A stretch of DNA of 64,000 nt, taken from Lutispora thermophila DSM 19022. GTDB taxonomy: Bacteria > Bacillota > Clostridia > Lutisporales > Lutisporaceae. How positions within the stretch are numbered: the stretch's first letter is position 1; the number at the start of each line of letters is the position of its first letter. The notes under the pieces were generated by a model. The model ran no database searches, had not been told where the DNA came from, and worked only from the letters and a program-made list of their open reading frames with translations. Shown in pieces: positions 49,891 through 57,918 of the stretch. A program made the translations under genes and the position numbers. The stretch is taken from the NCBI RefSeq assembly GCF_900142105.1, contig NZ_FQZS01000012.1, positions 56,439 through 120,438 of the forward strand, given 5' to 3'.

Positions 49891-50859
49891 GTGAACAATG
49901 GTTCTATGAAAAATGTTATAAAGAAAGTGACTGCAAGACCAATAAAAGTTATAAACAATATTGTATTGGGAATATATTTACGTCTGGTAAAAGGAAAAGC
50001 AAAGGATATTAAAACAATAGATGTAAAGCAAAAGAGGATACTTATACTATCTCCCCACCAAGATGATGAGATACTTGGTTGTGGATGTTTGATAAAAAAA
50101 GCTTTGGAAGACAAGGGTGTGGTTAAATGCATTTTCATGACTGATGGTTCTCAAAGCCTGAGCCATGAGCTTACGCCACAAGCATTGGCTGAGTTGAGAA
50201 AAGTTGAGGCTATAGAACTTGCAAAAAATATGGGTATGGAGGAGCCTGTTTTTCTTGATTGTCCCGATGGTTCTCTGGAACCTAATGATGACGAGGTAGT
50301 TAAAAAAGTGGCTCATGTTATAGAGGATTATAAACCTGATATGGTATTTGTACCTTACTTCTTAGACGGACATAAGGATCATACAGCTGTAAGCGGCATA
50401 TTGATAGCTTCAGTAAAGCTGCTGCAAAAGCATAAGGAATTTGAAACATATTGTTATGAAGTAAATTCACCAATCAGCGTTTATGGTGTAACCCACTATG
50501 TTGACTGTACAGGATATTTTAAAGCGAAAAGAGATGCCTTAGAATTCTATAGATCTCAAACCATGAGTTTTGAGTCCATATTTCAGATGAACAGACTAAA
50601 CAGGATCATAGCTGGAACAGATGAAGGAGCGGAATTATTTAAGAAAGTAGAATTGCAATCTTATGAAAACGCCTATAATAGATATAACAAGGACAATAGA
50701 ATTTCCTCATGTTTTAGGCAGATGTACAGCATATACTATATGATACCGGCATACTTTAAAGGCTTAAGTATAAAAAGAGAAGTAGCTTTATATCAATATC
50801 CAGGGGCTGCCCCGGTTAGGAGGAAAGATAAAAGTGGAAAAGGTACTGCACTTAATTAG
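49891..50859 (+). CDS. PIG-L family deacetylase
   Basis: PIG-L/LmbE enzymes remove N-acetyl groups from amino sugars using zinc. The 322-residue protein shows LSPHQDDEILGCG near residue 53, where the family motif PHxDDE is intact, then DGSQSLSHEL, ELRKVEAIELAKNMGM and YFLDGHKDHTAVSGI, with the third metal-ligand histidine near residue 166. A hydrophobic N-terminal stretch is weak. The start GTG 49891 overlaps the GGGGGTG ribosome sequence, so ATG 49906 may be used. It overlaps the following glycosyltransferase by 26 bases. The pairing with the GNAT gene suggests remodelling of a sugar N-acyl group in the surface polymer. Confidence 0.88.
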   Translation: MNNGSMKNVIKKVTARPIKVINNIVLGIYLRLVKGKAKDIKTIDVKQKRILILSPHQDDEILGCGCLIKKALEDKGVVKCIFMTDGSQSLSHELTPQALAELRKVEAIELAKNMGMEEPVFLDCPDGSLEPNDDEVVKKVAHVIEDYKPDMVFVPYFLDGHKDHTAVSGILIASVKLLQKHKEFETYCYEVNSPISVYGVTHYVDCTGYFKAKRDALEFYRSQTMSFESIFQMNRLNRIIAGTDEGAELFKKVELQSYENAYNRYNKDNRISSCFRQMYSIYYMIPAYFKGLSIKREVALYQYPGAAPVRRKDKSGKGTALN

Positions 50860-51988
50860 TGGGGGTGACGTAGGCGGTGCCAAAACCCATGTGTTGACAT
50901 TGGTTAAGGAACTGCAGAAGAACCTGGTCGTCAAAATAATATGTTTCATGGAAGGTCCCTTTGCCCAGGAAGCAAGAGAAATGGGCATAGATATTATGGT
51001 ATTGCCTCAGAGCAAAAGATATGATTTAAAAGTTGTTGATACATTGACGGGTATTATTAAGGATGAAGGCTTTACAATAATTCATTCTCATGGAGCAAGA
51101 GCGAATTTTATTACAAGATTCATCAAGAAAAAACTATCCATACCATGTGTTACAACAATACATAGTGATTTTATGCTGGACTTTAAGGGGAATCTGTACA
51201 AGCATATAATATATACAAACTTGAACATTTTTGCTTTGAAGAAGTTCGATTATTTTATTGCTGTATCACAGAGCTTTAAAGATATGCTTGTCAGCAGAGG
51301 GTTCCCGGATGATAGAATTTTTGTTGTATATAACGGTATGGATTTTCAGGAGGACATTAACTATAAGAGCAGGGATGAGTTTTTGAATGAAAGAGGTTTA
51401 GCACACCTTAAGGATAAAAAGCTTATTGGCATATTGGCAAGGCTTCATCCCGTAAAAGGACATGAAGTATTTGTTAAGGCAGCGGCAGATGTAATGATTG
51501 ATTATAAGGATATACACTTCCTTATTACAGGTAATGGGGGAGAACTGCCTTCTCTGGATAGCCAGATAAAGCAACTGGGTATAGATAAAAATGTTCATTT
51601 TGTAGGGTTTGTTGATAACCCATATGATTTTCTCAATGCCATTGATATCAATGTATTGACTTCCTATAGTGAAAGTTTTCCCTACGTTTTGCTGGAAGGG
51701 GCAAGACTGGAGAAGCCTACCATAGCTTCTGCGGTAGGTGGAATACCTATGCTTATAGACGACGGAGTCAACGGATATCTTTTTAAAGCAGGCGAAGATA
51801 AAGAATTAAGTAAAAAATTGAGGATGATGATCCAAGATGAAGATAAAAGCAGATCAATGGGAAAGGCATTATATATAAAGGCCAGTGAAAACTTTTCCCT
51901 GAAGAATCTTGCCATGGATCATATAAATATATACAATAAAATGCTTAATAACAAGAAAGTGAGGAGTACATATGAAGATAATAGATAA
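50834..51988 (+). CDS. Glycosyltransferase family 4
   Basis: The 384-residue enzyme has a GT-B fold: N-terminal LISGGDVGGAKTHVLTLVKEL, HSHGARANFITRF, VSQSFKDMLVSRGFPDDRIFVVYNG, LARLHPVKGHEVFVKAA and the donor-binding SYSESFPYVLLEGARLEKPTIASAVGGIPMLI with the two conserved glutamates. It transfers a sugar from a nucleotide donor in the cytoplasm with retention. The start is GTG 50834 behind AGGAGGAAAG, inside the end of the deacetylase gene. It is followed by the DUF4330 gene with a 17-base overlap. Sugar and acceptor are unknown. Confidence 0.92.
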   Translation: MEKVLHLISGGDVGGAKTHVLTLVKELQKNLVVKIICFMEGPFAQEAREMGIDIMVLPQSKRYDLKVVDTLTGIIKDEGFTIIHSHGARANFITRFIKKKLSIPCVTTIHSDFMLDFKGNLYKHIIYTNLNIFALKKFDYFIAVSQSFKDMLVSRGFPDDRIFVVYNGMDFQEDINYKSRDEFLNERGLAHLKDKKLIGILARLHPVKGHEVFVKAAADVMIDYKDIHFLITGNGGELPSLDSQIKQLGIDKNVHFVGFVDNPYDFLNAIDINVLTSYSESFPYVLLEGARLEKPTIASAVGGIPMLIDDGVNGYLFKAGEDKELSKKLRMMIQDEDKSRSMGKALYIKASENFSLKNLAMDHINIYNKMLNNKKVRSTYEDNR

Positions 51989-52466
51989 AAGAGGCAGACT
52001 TTTCGGATTGGTAAACATTATTGATTTGTTCATAACAGTAATTCTTATAGTCCTTATAGGATTCGGAGCCTATAAGATATTTAAAGTAAATCCAACGGTA
52101 GCTGTAAATACTGAGAAGATTACTATGGTATATATGTTTCAGGAAGTAAGAGACGTAACATATAATGCCATCGAAGAAGGAGAGATAGCCAAGGATTACG
52201 ATAAGAATTCCGTATATGGAAAAATAGTTAAGAAAGAGGCCATACCTGCAACCAGACTGGTGAATACAGATGATGGAAGAGTTATAGAAGCCGAAGTACC
52301 CGGAAGGTATGATGTTAAAATATATATCGAAGGAGATGGAGTAATTAGCAATACAGGAGTATACATGGGAAATCAGGAAGTAAGAATCGGATCTCCATTA
52401 GGAGGTATAAAAGGTAAAAAATTTGCAGTTAGGGGTTTTGTCTACGACATAATCTTTAACGAGTAA
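51972..52466 (+). CDS. DUF4330 membrane protein
   Basis: The 164-residue protein belongs to DUF4330. It has a short basic start (MKIIDKRGRLFG), one membrane helix (about residues 15-37, VNIIDLFITVILIVLIGFG) and an extracytoplasmic beta-rich part with ITMVYMFQEVRDVTYNAIEEG, VYGKIVKKEAIPATR and GVYMGNQEVRIGSPLGGIKG. It is commonly found with exopolysaccharide and O-antigen ligase genes in clostridia. The role is unknown; polymer export or length control is a guess from context. ATG 51972 lies inside the glycosyltransferase gene. Confidence 0.85.
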   Translation: MKIIDKRGRLFGLVNIIDLFITVILIVLIGFGAYKIFKVNPTVAVNTEKITMVYMFQEVRDVTYNAIEEGEIAKDYDKNSVYGKIVKKEAIPATRLVNTDDGRVIEAEVPGRYDVKIYIEGDGVISNTGVYMGNQEVRIGSPLGGIKGKKFAVRGFVYDIIFNE

Positions 52467-52477
52467 GGGGATTAATC

Positions 52478-52891
52478 ATGTATCAGGATAGCAAGATAAT
52501 ATCTTTTGTTATAGGTTTTGAAGACATGATGGCTAAAGCAGGCAGACATAGTTTTTTCTGCAAGCTGATTAAGAACTTTGTTGGATTTATAAGAAATTCT
52601 TGGAGAGACAGCTTTTTCGGACAGATTGTAGATAGCATGTTTAATATAGAAGCTCACAGAAATTCTACAGCCTATAAGGTGACAAGCAGATCCATCATGG
52701 CTTCACTGGGCTTTATAAGCCGCATACTCAGCCTGGAACAAGGAATTTCTGAGAGCAAATACTTTGCTTTAATCAACTATTCCAGACCCAGGGAAAATAA
52801 AATTGAAGAGGATGAAAATAGAGTGAGGGCTATTTTAAAGGATAGTTTTATTATTAGACATATCTATGAATTCTGGAATAACGTGGACTAG
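52478..52891 (+). CDS. Unknown protein in the polysaccharide operon
   Basis: I do not recognise this 137-residue protein. It is rich in Phe, Ile and Ser, with no clear membrane helix or signal peptide. Segments that may be amphipathic helices are IISFVIGFEDMMAKAGRHSFF and SIMASLGFISRILSLEQGI. It lies 11 bases after the DUF4330 gene and 11 bases before the O-antigen-ligase-like gene, so it is translated from the same mRNA. Ribosome site is AAGGGGATTA. A role with the ligase or polymerase is plausible by position only. Confidence 0.7.
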   Translation: MYQDSKIISFVIGFEDMMAKAGRHSFFCKLIKNFVGFIRNSWRDSFFGQIVDSMFNIEAHRNSTAYKVTSRSIMASLGFISRILSLEQGISESKYFALINYSRPRENKIEEDENRVRAILKDSFIIRHIYEFWNNVD

Positions 52892-52902
52892 GGGGTGTAT
52901 CT

Positions 52903-54150
52903 ATGGAAACTGCTTTAAAACTGCTTGGTGGTATAGGTATCTCCGGATTAACCCTCAATAATCCTCTGTTGGGATTCTATGCTTTGATAATATCACTTCC
53001 ATTTCTGCCTAATGAGGCTGCTTTGATTTTTGCTGCAGTGGTGGTGTTTTCCTATGTCATAAAGATTATGACCAATAAAGAAAGAGACTTTGCCAAGGAT
53101 CCCATAGCAATGCCTTTGATAGCCTTTGCTTTGGTGCAGATTATAACTACAATTATATCTGTTGAACCTTTATTGAGTGCTCAAAACCTTTTGGTAAGCC
53201 TTGTCAGTATAGCATTGTACTTTGTAATAGTAAACACTCTTAAATCCAAAGAGGATTTTGACAGAGCTATCAAGTTTTTTATTATTACCGCATTCATACT
53301 ATCAATCTATGGCATAATACAGTATTTTACCTTAGGTACCACAAGCAAAGCCTGGGTTGATATGAATCTGAATCCCGATGTAAAAACAAGGGTAGTAGGA
53401 ACCTTCGGAAATCCTAATGTTTTTGCAGAATATTTGGAGCATATACTACCCGTCGCCATAACCTTGGTATTTGTCTATAGAAAATGGATGAATAAAATAA
53501 CTATGTCGTTAATAGCAGGAACTATGTTTATATGCCTTTTGATGACTTTTTCCAGAGGTGCATGGCTGGGTTTTGCATGTGCTGCAATGTTGTTCGTAAT
53601 TCTCAAAATGGCAAAATATATTCCGCTCTTTATCGCAGGCAGTATAGCTGCGATACCTCTTTTACCTCAAGTAGTAATCCAGAGGATAAGCACTATAGGA
53701 AATGTTCAGGATACATCCAATGCCTATAGAACTTATATTTGGGAAGGAACTATAAATATGATAAAAGATTTTTGGGTCACAGGTGTAGGCTACGGGTATT
53801 GGGCTTTCAAAAATACATTCTTGGAATACGGAATTAAGGGAAGCAAAGCATGGCACAGTCATAATATGTATCTTGAGATTATGGCAGAGATGGGCATATT
53901 CGGTATACTCACTTTTGCATGGGTGGTTCTTTCCATATTTGTGACAACAATTAAATTTTCAAAGAAGACTAAGGATAGATATTTCAGTTATGTTTCCATA
54001 GGGCTGTTGTGCGGATTTTTATCAATAATGGTACACGGAGTTGCAGAGCATATTTTGTATATGCCAAAATCTGTAATACTCTTTTGGATGTTTGCAGCAT
54101 TTATCTCTGCTGCAAGGAATCTGGGTACCAATATCCAACAATTGCAATAG
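52903..54150 (+). CDS. O-antigen ligase/polymerase family membrane protein (WaaL/Wzy type)
   Basis: The 415-residue protein has about ten membrane helices and the Wzy_C/WaaL motif region: FGNPNVFAEYLEHILPVAITL, TFSRGAWLGFACAAML and AYRTYIWEGTINMIKD with WHSHNMYLEIMAEMGIFGILTFAWVV after it. These carry the conserved arginine and histidine residues of the periplasmic/extracellular loops. It would polymerise lipid-linked repeat units or attach the polymer to its carrier on the outer face of the membrane. It is tightly embedded in the operon. Polymerase versus ligase cannot be decided. Confidence 0.9.
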   Translation: METALKLLGGIGISGLTLNNPLLGFYALIISLPFLPNEAALIFAAVVVFSYVIKIMTNKERDFAKDPIAMPLIAFALVQIITTIISVEPLLSAQNLLVSLVSIALYFVIVNTLKSKEDFDRAIKFFIITAFILSIYGIIQYFTLGTTSKAWVDMNLNPDVKTRVVGTFGNPNVFAEYLEHILPVAITLVFVYRKWMNKITMSLIAGTMFICLLMTFSRGAWLGFACAAMLFVILKMAKYIPLFIAGSIAAIPLLPQVVIQRISTIGNVQDTSNAYRTYIWEGTINMIKDFWVTGVGYGYWAFKNTFLEYGIKGSKAWHSHNMYLEIMAEMGIFGILTFAWVVLSIFVTTIKFSKKTKDRYFSYVSIGLLCGFLSIMVHGVAEHILYMPKSVILFWMFAAFISAARNLGTNIQQLQ

Positions 54151-54165
54151 ATTGGGGAGCTTTAT

Positions 54166-55254
54166 ATGAAGAAGATAGTGATTTCAGGATATTATGGATT
54201 TGGAAACAGCGGTGATGAGGCCATATTAAAATCAATAGTGAGGGACTTCAAAGAAGCAGACCCTAGTATTAAAATAACAGCCTTATCCAATAATCCTGCA
54301 AAAACAAGTTCTGAATATGGAATAGATGCAGTTAATCGATTAAACGTAATGAGCATTGCAAAGGTCATTAAGGATTGCGATTTATTGATAAGCGGTGGTG
54401 GAAGCCTGTTGCAGGATATGACCAGCACCAGATCCCTGCTGTATTATTTGAGTATAATAAAGATTGGTTTAATGTTCAATAAAAAAATAATGTTGTATGC
54501 TAATGGCATTGGTCCCATAAATTCCTCGGTAAATGCTAAAAGGGTGAAAAGGGTTATAGACAAAGTTGACCTCATAACCTTAAGGGAGGAAGAATCATTT
54601 AGCACATTAAAGAAAATGGGAGTTCAAAAACCCAGAATCATTGTTACGGCAGATCCGGTTCTGACTACTATGCCCATTGAAAAAGAAAAAGTAGATGTAA
54701 TATTTGATAAAGAGGGCATACCTAAAGACAGCAAGCTCGTTGGTGTAAATATTCGTAAGTGGAAGCTGTCAAGGGATTTGGAATCACAATTGGCAAATTC
54801 CTTAGAGTTTATATACAATACATATAACCTTATGCCTGTATTTATACCTATGTATCAATCTGATACGGAAGTCATGATGAAGACTTCGGAAATGATGACC
54901 ATTCCACATAGAATATTGTCAAAGACCTATGAGCCGGAAGAACTTATAGGCATTATGGGGCGAATGGAGTTTGTAATTGCCATGAGGCTTCATACTCTCA
55001 TATATTCCTCCATAACTGCCACTCCTATGTTAGGCCTCATATATGATCCTAAAATAAAGGGATATTTGGATTATATCGGTCAAGAGGCAGCAGGAAGTGT
55101 TGAAAACATAAAGAGTGAAGTGATTATCACGGGAGCACGCCATATTATGGAGAATTATGAAGATAATAAAAGAAAGCTTGAAAATACTATGATGGCTATG
55201 AAGAATAAGGCCAAGGAAAATGTAGCTTTGGCATGCCAGCTAATGAAGAGCTGA
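54166..55254 (+). CDS. csaB: Polysaccharide pyruvyl transferase CsaB
   Basis: CsaB adds pyruvate ketals to a secondary cell wall polymer, which makes it the binding site for SLH-domain proteins. The 362-residue product matches: ISGYYGFGNSGDEAILKSIVRDF, SGGGSLLQDMTSTRSLLYYL, ANGIGPINSSVNAKRV, LREEESFSTLKKMG, VIAMRLHTLIYSSI and LIYDPKIKGYLDYIGQ. The start is ATG 54166, after TGGGGAGC. It is followed by the TagA-type glycosyltransferase, a common csaB-tagA order. It implies that SLH-type surface proteins may be present elsewhere in the genome. Confidence 0.92.
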   Translation: MKKIVISGYYGFGNSGDEAILKSIVRDFKEADPSIKITALSNNPAKTSSEYGIDAVNRLNVMSIAKVIKDCDLLISGGGSLLQDMTSTRSLLYYLSIIKIGLMFNKKIMLYANGIGPINSSVNAKRVKRVIDKVDLITLREEESFSTLKKMGVQKPRIIVTADPVLTTMPIEKEKVDVIFDKEGIPKDSKLVGVNIRKWKLSRDLESQLANSLEFIYNTYNLMPVFIPMYQSDTEVMMKTSEMMTIPHRILSKTYEPEELIGIMGRMEFVIAMRLHTLIYSSITATPMLGLIYDPKIKGYLDYIGQEAAGSVENIKSEVIITGARHIMENYEDNKRKLENTMMAMKNKAKENVALACQLMKS

Positions 55255-55265
55255 GAGGTGTAAAC

Positions 55266-55997
55266 ATGCGAGATACTGTTGAGATAGTTGGAGTTAACAT
55301 AGATAATATAACGTTTCAAGAAGCTGAAAACATATGTAAGGAGTATTTGCAACAGGATAAATTAAAAATGATATTTACTCCAAACAGCGAATTACTTGTA
55401 GATGCAGTAAAAGATCCAAGCTTCTCCCATGTATTGAACAGTGGTGACCTGATAATACCTGATGGTATTGGAGTAGTCATAGCTTCCAGATTTTATGGTA
55501 CACCATTGAAGGAGAAGGTAGCAGGATGCGAGCTTATGAACAGCTTGCTTGAAATAGCTTATACCCAGGAAAGGAGCGTATACTTTCTGGGAGGTAAAGA
55601 AGGAGTAGCTGAGGAAGCAGCACAGAAGCTAAGTGAAAAGTATCCTGGAATAAATATCGCAGGATATCATCATGGATATTTCGATGAAGATGAAGAAAAA
55701 GAGATAATCCAAGAAATAATAAGTAAAAAGCCGGATATCATATTTGTAGCCATGGGTGCACCTAGACAGGAAAAATGGATATATAAACATAGAGATGTGC
55801 TAGGTGCCAAAATAGCTATAGGAGTTGGCGGCAGTCTTGATATTCTAGCTGGCAGAGCAAAAAGAGCTCCTGAGTTTTATCAGAAAGCAGGATTGGAATG
55901 GCTATACAGATTGCTGAAGGAGCCAAAGAGATTTTTCAGAATGCTTAAGCTGCCGAAATTCATATTACTGGCTTTCTATGATGCAAAAACAAGATAA
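55266..55997 (+). CDS. tagA: WecG/TagA/CpsF family glycosyltransferase (GT26)
   Basis: TagA-type enzymes add ManNAc (or a related sugar) to undecaprenyl-PP-GlcNAc, making the linkage unit of wall teichoic acids and secondary wall polymers. The 243-residue protein has FTPNSELLVDAVKDP, PDGIGVVIASRF, VYFLGGKEGVAEEAAQKL, MGAPRQEKWIYKH and the membrane-binding end GRAKRAPEFYQKAGLEWLYRLLKEPKRFFRM. The start is ATG 55266 behind GAGAGGTG. It is the last gene of the operon begun at 48800. Together with CsaB it points to a pyruvylated secondary wall polymer. Confidence 0.92.
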   Translation: MRDTVEIVGVNIDNITFQEAENICKEYLQQDKLKMIFTPNSELLVDAVKDPSFSHVLNSGDLIIPDGIGVVIASRFYGTPLKEKVAGCELMNSLLEIAYTQERSVYFLGGKEGVAEEAAQKLSEKYPGINIAGYHHGYFDEDEEKEIIQEIISKKPDIIFVAMGAPRQEKWIYKHRDVLGAKIAIGVGGSLDILAGRAKRAPEFYQKAGLEWLYRLLKEPKRFFRMLKLPKFILLAFYDAKTR

Positions 55998-56077
55998 GTC
56001 TATTATGCCATATCTTGTGAAAGATATAGCTAAATTGACTAAATACAATAGTAATCCAATGATTGAAGGAGGCAAAT

Positions 56078-56905
56078 ATGGATAATAAAGTATTGGAGCA
56101 ATTAAAAGAAAAAGCCAATGCCATAAGAAAAGACATAATTGAAATGCTTGCAGAGGCCAAATCAGGACATCCTGGAGGGTCCCTTTCTGCTGTTGAAATT
56201 CTCACCTATCTTTATTTCAAAGAGATGAAAGTGGATTCCAGCAATCCGCAATGGCAGGACAGAGACAGATTCATACTTTCAAAAGGACATGGTGCTCCTG
56301 TGTTGTATAGTACTTTGGCGCAAAAGGGATATTTCCCAAAAGAAGAGTTGTTGAAACTGAGAAAAACTGGAGCTATGTTGCAAGGGCATCCTGATATGAA
56401 GGGTACTCCTGGGGTTGATATGTCCACAGGTTCATTGGGACAGGGGCTTTCAGCAGCAAATGGCATGGCATTGGCAGGAAAGCTGGACGATAAAAACTAC
56501 AGGGTTTATGCATTGCTTGGCGACGGTGAACTGCAGGAAGGTCAGGTTTGGGAGGCAGCCATGACATCTGCTCATTATAAACTGGATAACCTGACTATAT
56601 TCATTGATAATAACGGACTACAGATAGACGGGACCAATGAAGAAGTAAAAAATGTTAATCCCATAGAGGATAAATGGAAGGTTTTCGGATGGCATGTTAT
56701 AACCATAGACGGGCATGATTTGCTGCAAATAGAAAAGGCTGTGGAAGAAGCAAAAAATACTAAGGGAAAACCTACTGCCATAATAGCAAAGACTGTGAAG
56801 GGCAAAGGCGTGTCCTTTATGGAAAATCAAGTAGGCTGGCACGGTGTGGCACCTAATGAAGAGGAGAAAGAGAAAGCCCTAAAGGAATTGGAGGTTTTGA
56901 TATAA
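56078..56905 (+). CDS. Transketolase, N-terminal subunit
   Basis: The 275-residue protein is the thiamine-pyrophosphate-binding half of a split transketolase: AKSGHPGGSLSAVEILTYLYF, FILSKGHGAPVLYSTLAQKG, HPDMKGTPGVDMSTGSLGQGLS, and the TPP/magnesium motif LGDGELQEGQVWEAAM through FIDNNGLQIDG. Split transketolases are common in clostridia. Start ATG 56078 behind AAGGAGG; an upstream TTG at 56063 precedes the ribosome site. It overlaps the C-terminal subunit gene by one base (TAATG). Together the two make the pentose-phosphate enzyme, though some split pairs act on other ketoses. Confidence 0.94.
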   Translation: MDNKVLEQLKEKANAIRKDIIEMLAEAKSGHPGGSLSAVEILTYLYFKEMKVDSSNPQWQDRDRFILSKGHGAPVLYSTLAQKGYFPKEELLKLRKTGAMLQGHPDMKGTPGVDMSTGSLGQGLSAANGMALAGKLDDKNYRVYALLGDGELQEGQVWEAAMTSAHYKLDNLTIFIDNNGLQIDGTNEEVKNVNPIEDKWKVFGWHVITIDGHDLLQIEKAVEEAKNTKGKPTAIIAKTVKGKGVSFMENQVGWHGVAPNEEEKEKALKELEVLI

Positions 56906-57840
56906 TGGCTAATATTGCGACAAGAGAAGCCTATGGAGCAGCTTTGGCAGAACTAGGGGAAAAATATAAAGATGTGGTGGTTTTGGATGCAGACCTTTCA
57001 AAATCCACAAAAACCAATGATTTTAAGAAAAAATATCCAGAGAGATTTTTTAATATGGGAATATCGGAACAGGATATGATGGGTACAGCAGCAGGTTTAG
57101 CCACTTGTGGGAAGATTCCCTTTGCCAGTACCTTTGCCATGTTTGCTACAGGAAGAGCCTTTGAACAGATACGAAATTCCATTGCCTATCCAAAGCTAAA
57201 TGTGAAGATCGCTGCCACACACGCTGGAATAACATTGGGAGAAGACGGTGCTTCTCATCAAGCCATAGAAGATATAGCTTTAATGAGAGCTGTACCCAAT
57301 ATGACCATAATTAACCCTGCCGATGCGTTATCAACAAGGAAAACTATAGAAGCGGCCATTCTTCATAAAGGGCCCATGTATATCAGACTTGGAAGACTGG
57401 GAGTGCCTGAAGTATATAAAAATGATATGGATTTTCAGATAGGGAAAGGAATACTTCTTCAGGAAGGTAAGGATGTGACTATAATAGCCACAGGTTTTAT
57501 GGTTCACATTGCAATTGAAGCTTCGGAAATGCTAAAGAGGGAAGGCATATCAGCAGAGGTAATAGATGTGCACACCATAAAACCAATTGATAGGGAACTT
57601 ATAATCAGTTCTGCGAAAAGAACAGGGGCAATTGTTACCGCTGAAGAACATAATATAATAGGAGGTCTGGGTGGCGCTGTAGCCGAGGTTCTATGTGAAG
57701 AATATCCTGTTCCAATGGTTAGAGTTGGAATAAAGGATGTATTCGGTCAATCTGGAAAACCTATGGAGTTGGTAGAACTATACGGCATCAGTACTAAGGA
57801 TGTTACAGAAGCAGCAAAAAAGGCCATAGCAAAGAAATAG
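56905..57840 (+). CDS. Transketolase, C-terminal subunit
   Basis: The 311-residue protein is the pyrimidine-binding half: ATREAYGAALAELGEKYKDVVVLDADLSKS, FNMGISEQDMMGTAAGLA, FASTFAMFATGRAFEQIRNSI, THAGITLGEDGASHQAIEDIALMR, and the C-terminal domain AIVTAEEHNIIGGLGGAVAEVL. The glutamate in GISEQDM is the conserved TPP-activating residue. It starts at ATG 56905, overlapping the N-terminal subunit stop, so stoichiometric synthesis by coupling is likely. Confidence 0.94.
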   Translation: MANIATREAYGAALAELGEKYKDVVVLDADLSKSTKTNDFKKKYPERFFNMGISEQDMMGTAAGLATCGKIPFASTFAMFATGRAFEQIRNSIAYPKLNVKIAATHAGITLGEDGASHQAIEDIALMRAVPNMTIINPADALSTRKTIEAAILHKGPMYIRLGRLGVPEVYKNDMDFQIGKGILLQEGKDVTIIATGFMVHIAIEASEMLKREGISAEVIDVHTIKPIDRELIISSAKRTGAIVTAEEHNIIGGLGGAVAEVLCEEYPVPMVRVGIKDVFGQSGKPMELVELYGISTKDVTEAAKKAIAKK

Positions 57841-57880
57841 GCTGCTATGGCCAACAATAAAGGAAATTATCTGGTTTCTT

Positions 57881-57912
57881 GAAAATAGGAAACCTATTTT
57901 TCTAATAGGGGG
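57881..57912 (+). promoter_or_regulatory. Overlapping hairpins at the Lon-like gene ribosome site
   Basis: AATAGG (57884-57889), CCTATT (57893-57898) and AATAGG (57904-57909) lie in series, the last forming part of the ribosome site AGGGGGG. CCTATT can pair with either copy, so two exclusive hairpins exist: one leaves the ribosome site free and looks like a weak terminator, the other covers it. A translational switch is possible. Confidence 0.3.
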
Positions 57913-57918
57913 GTTTTC

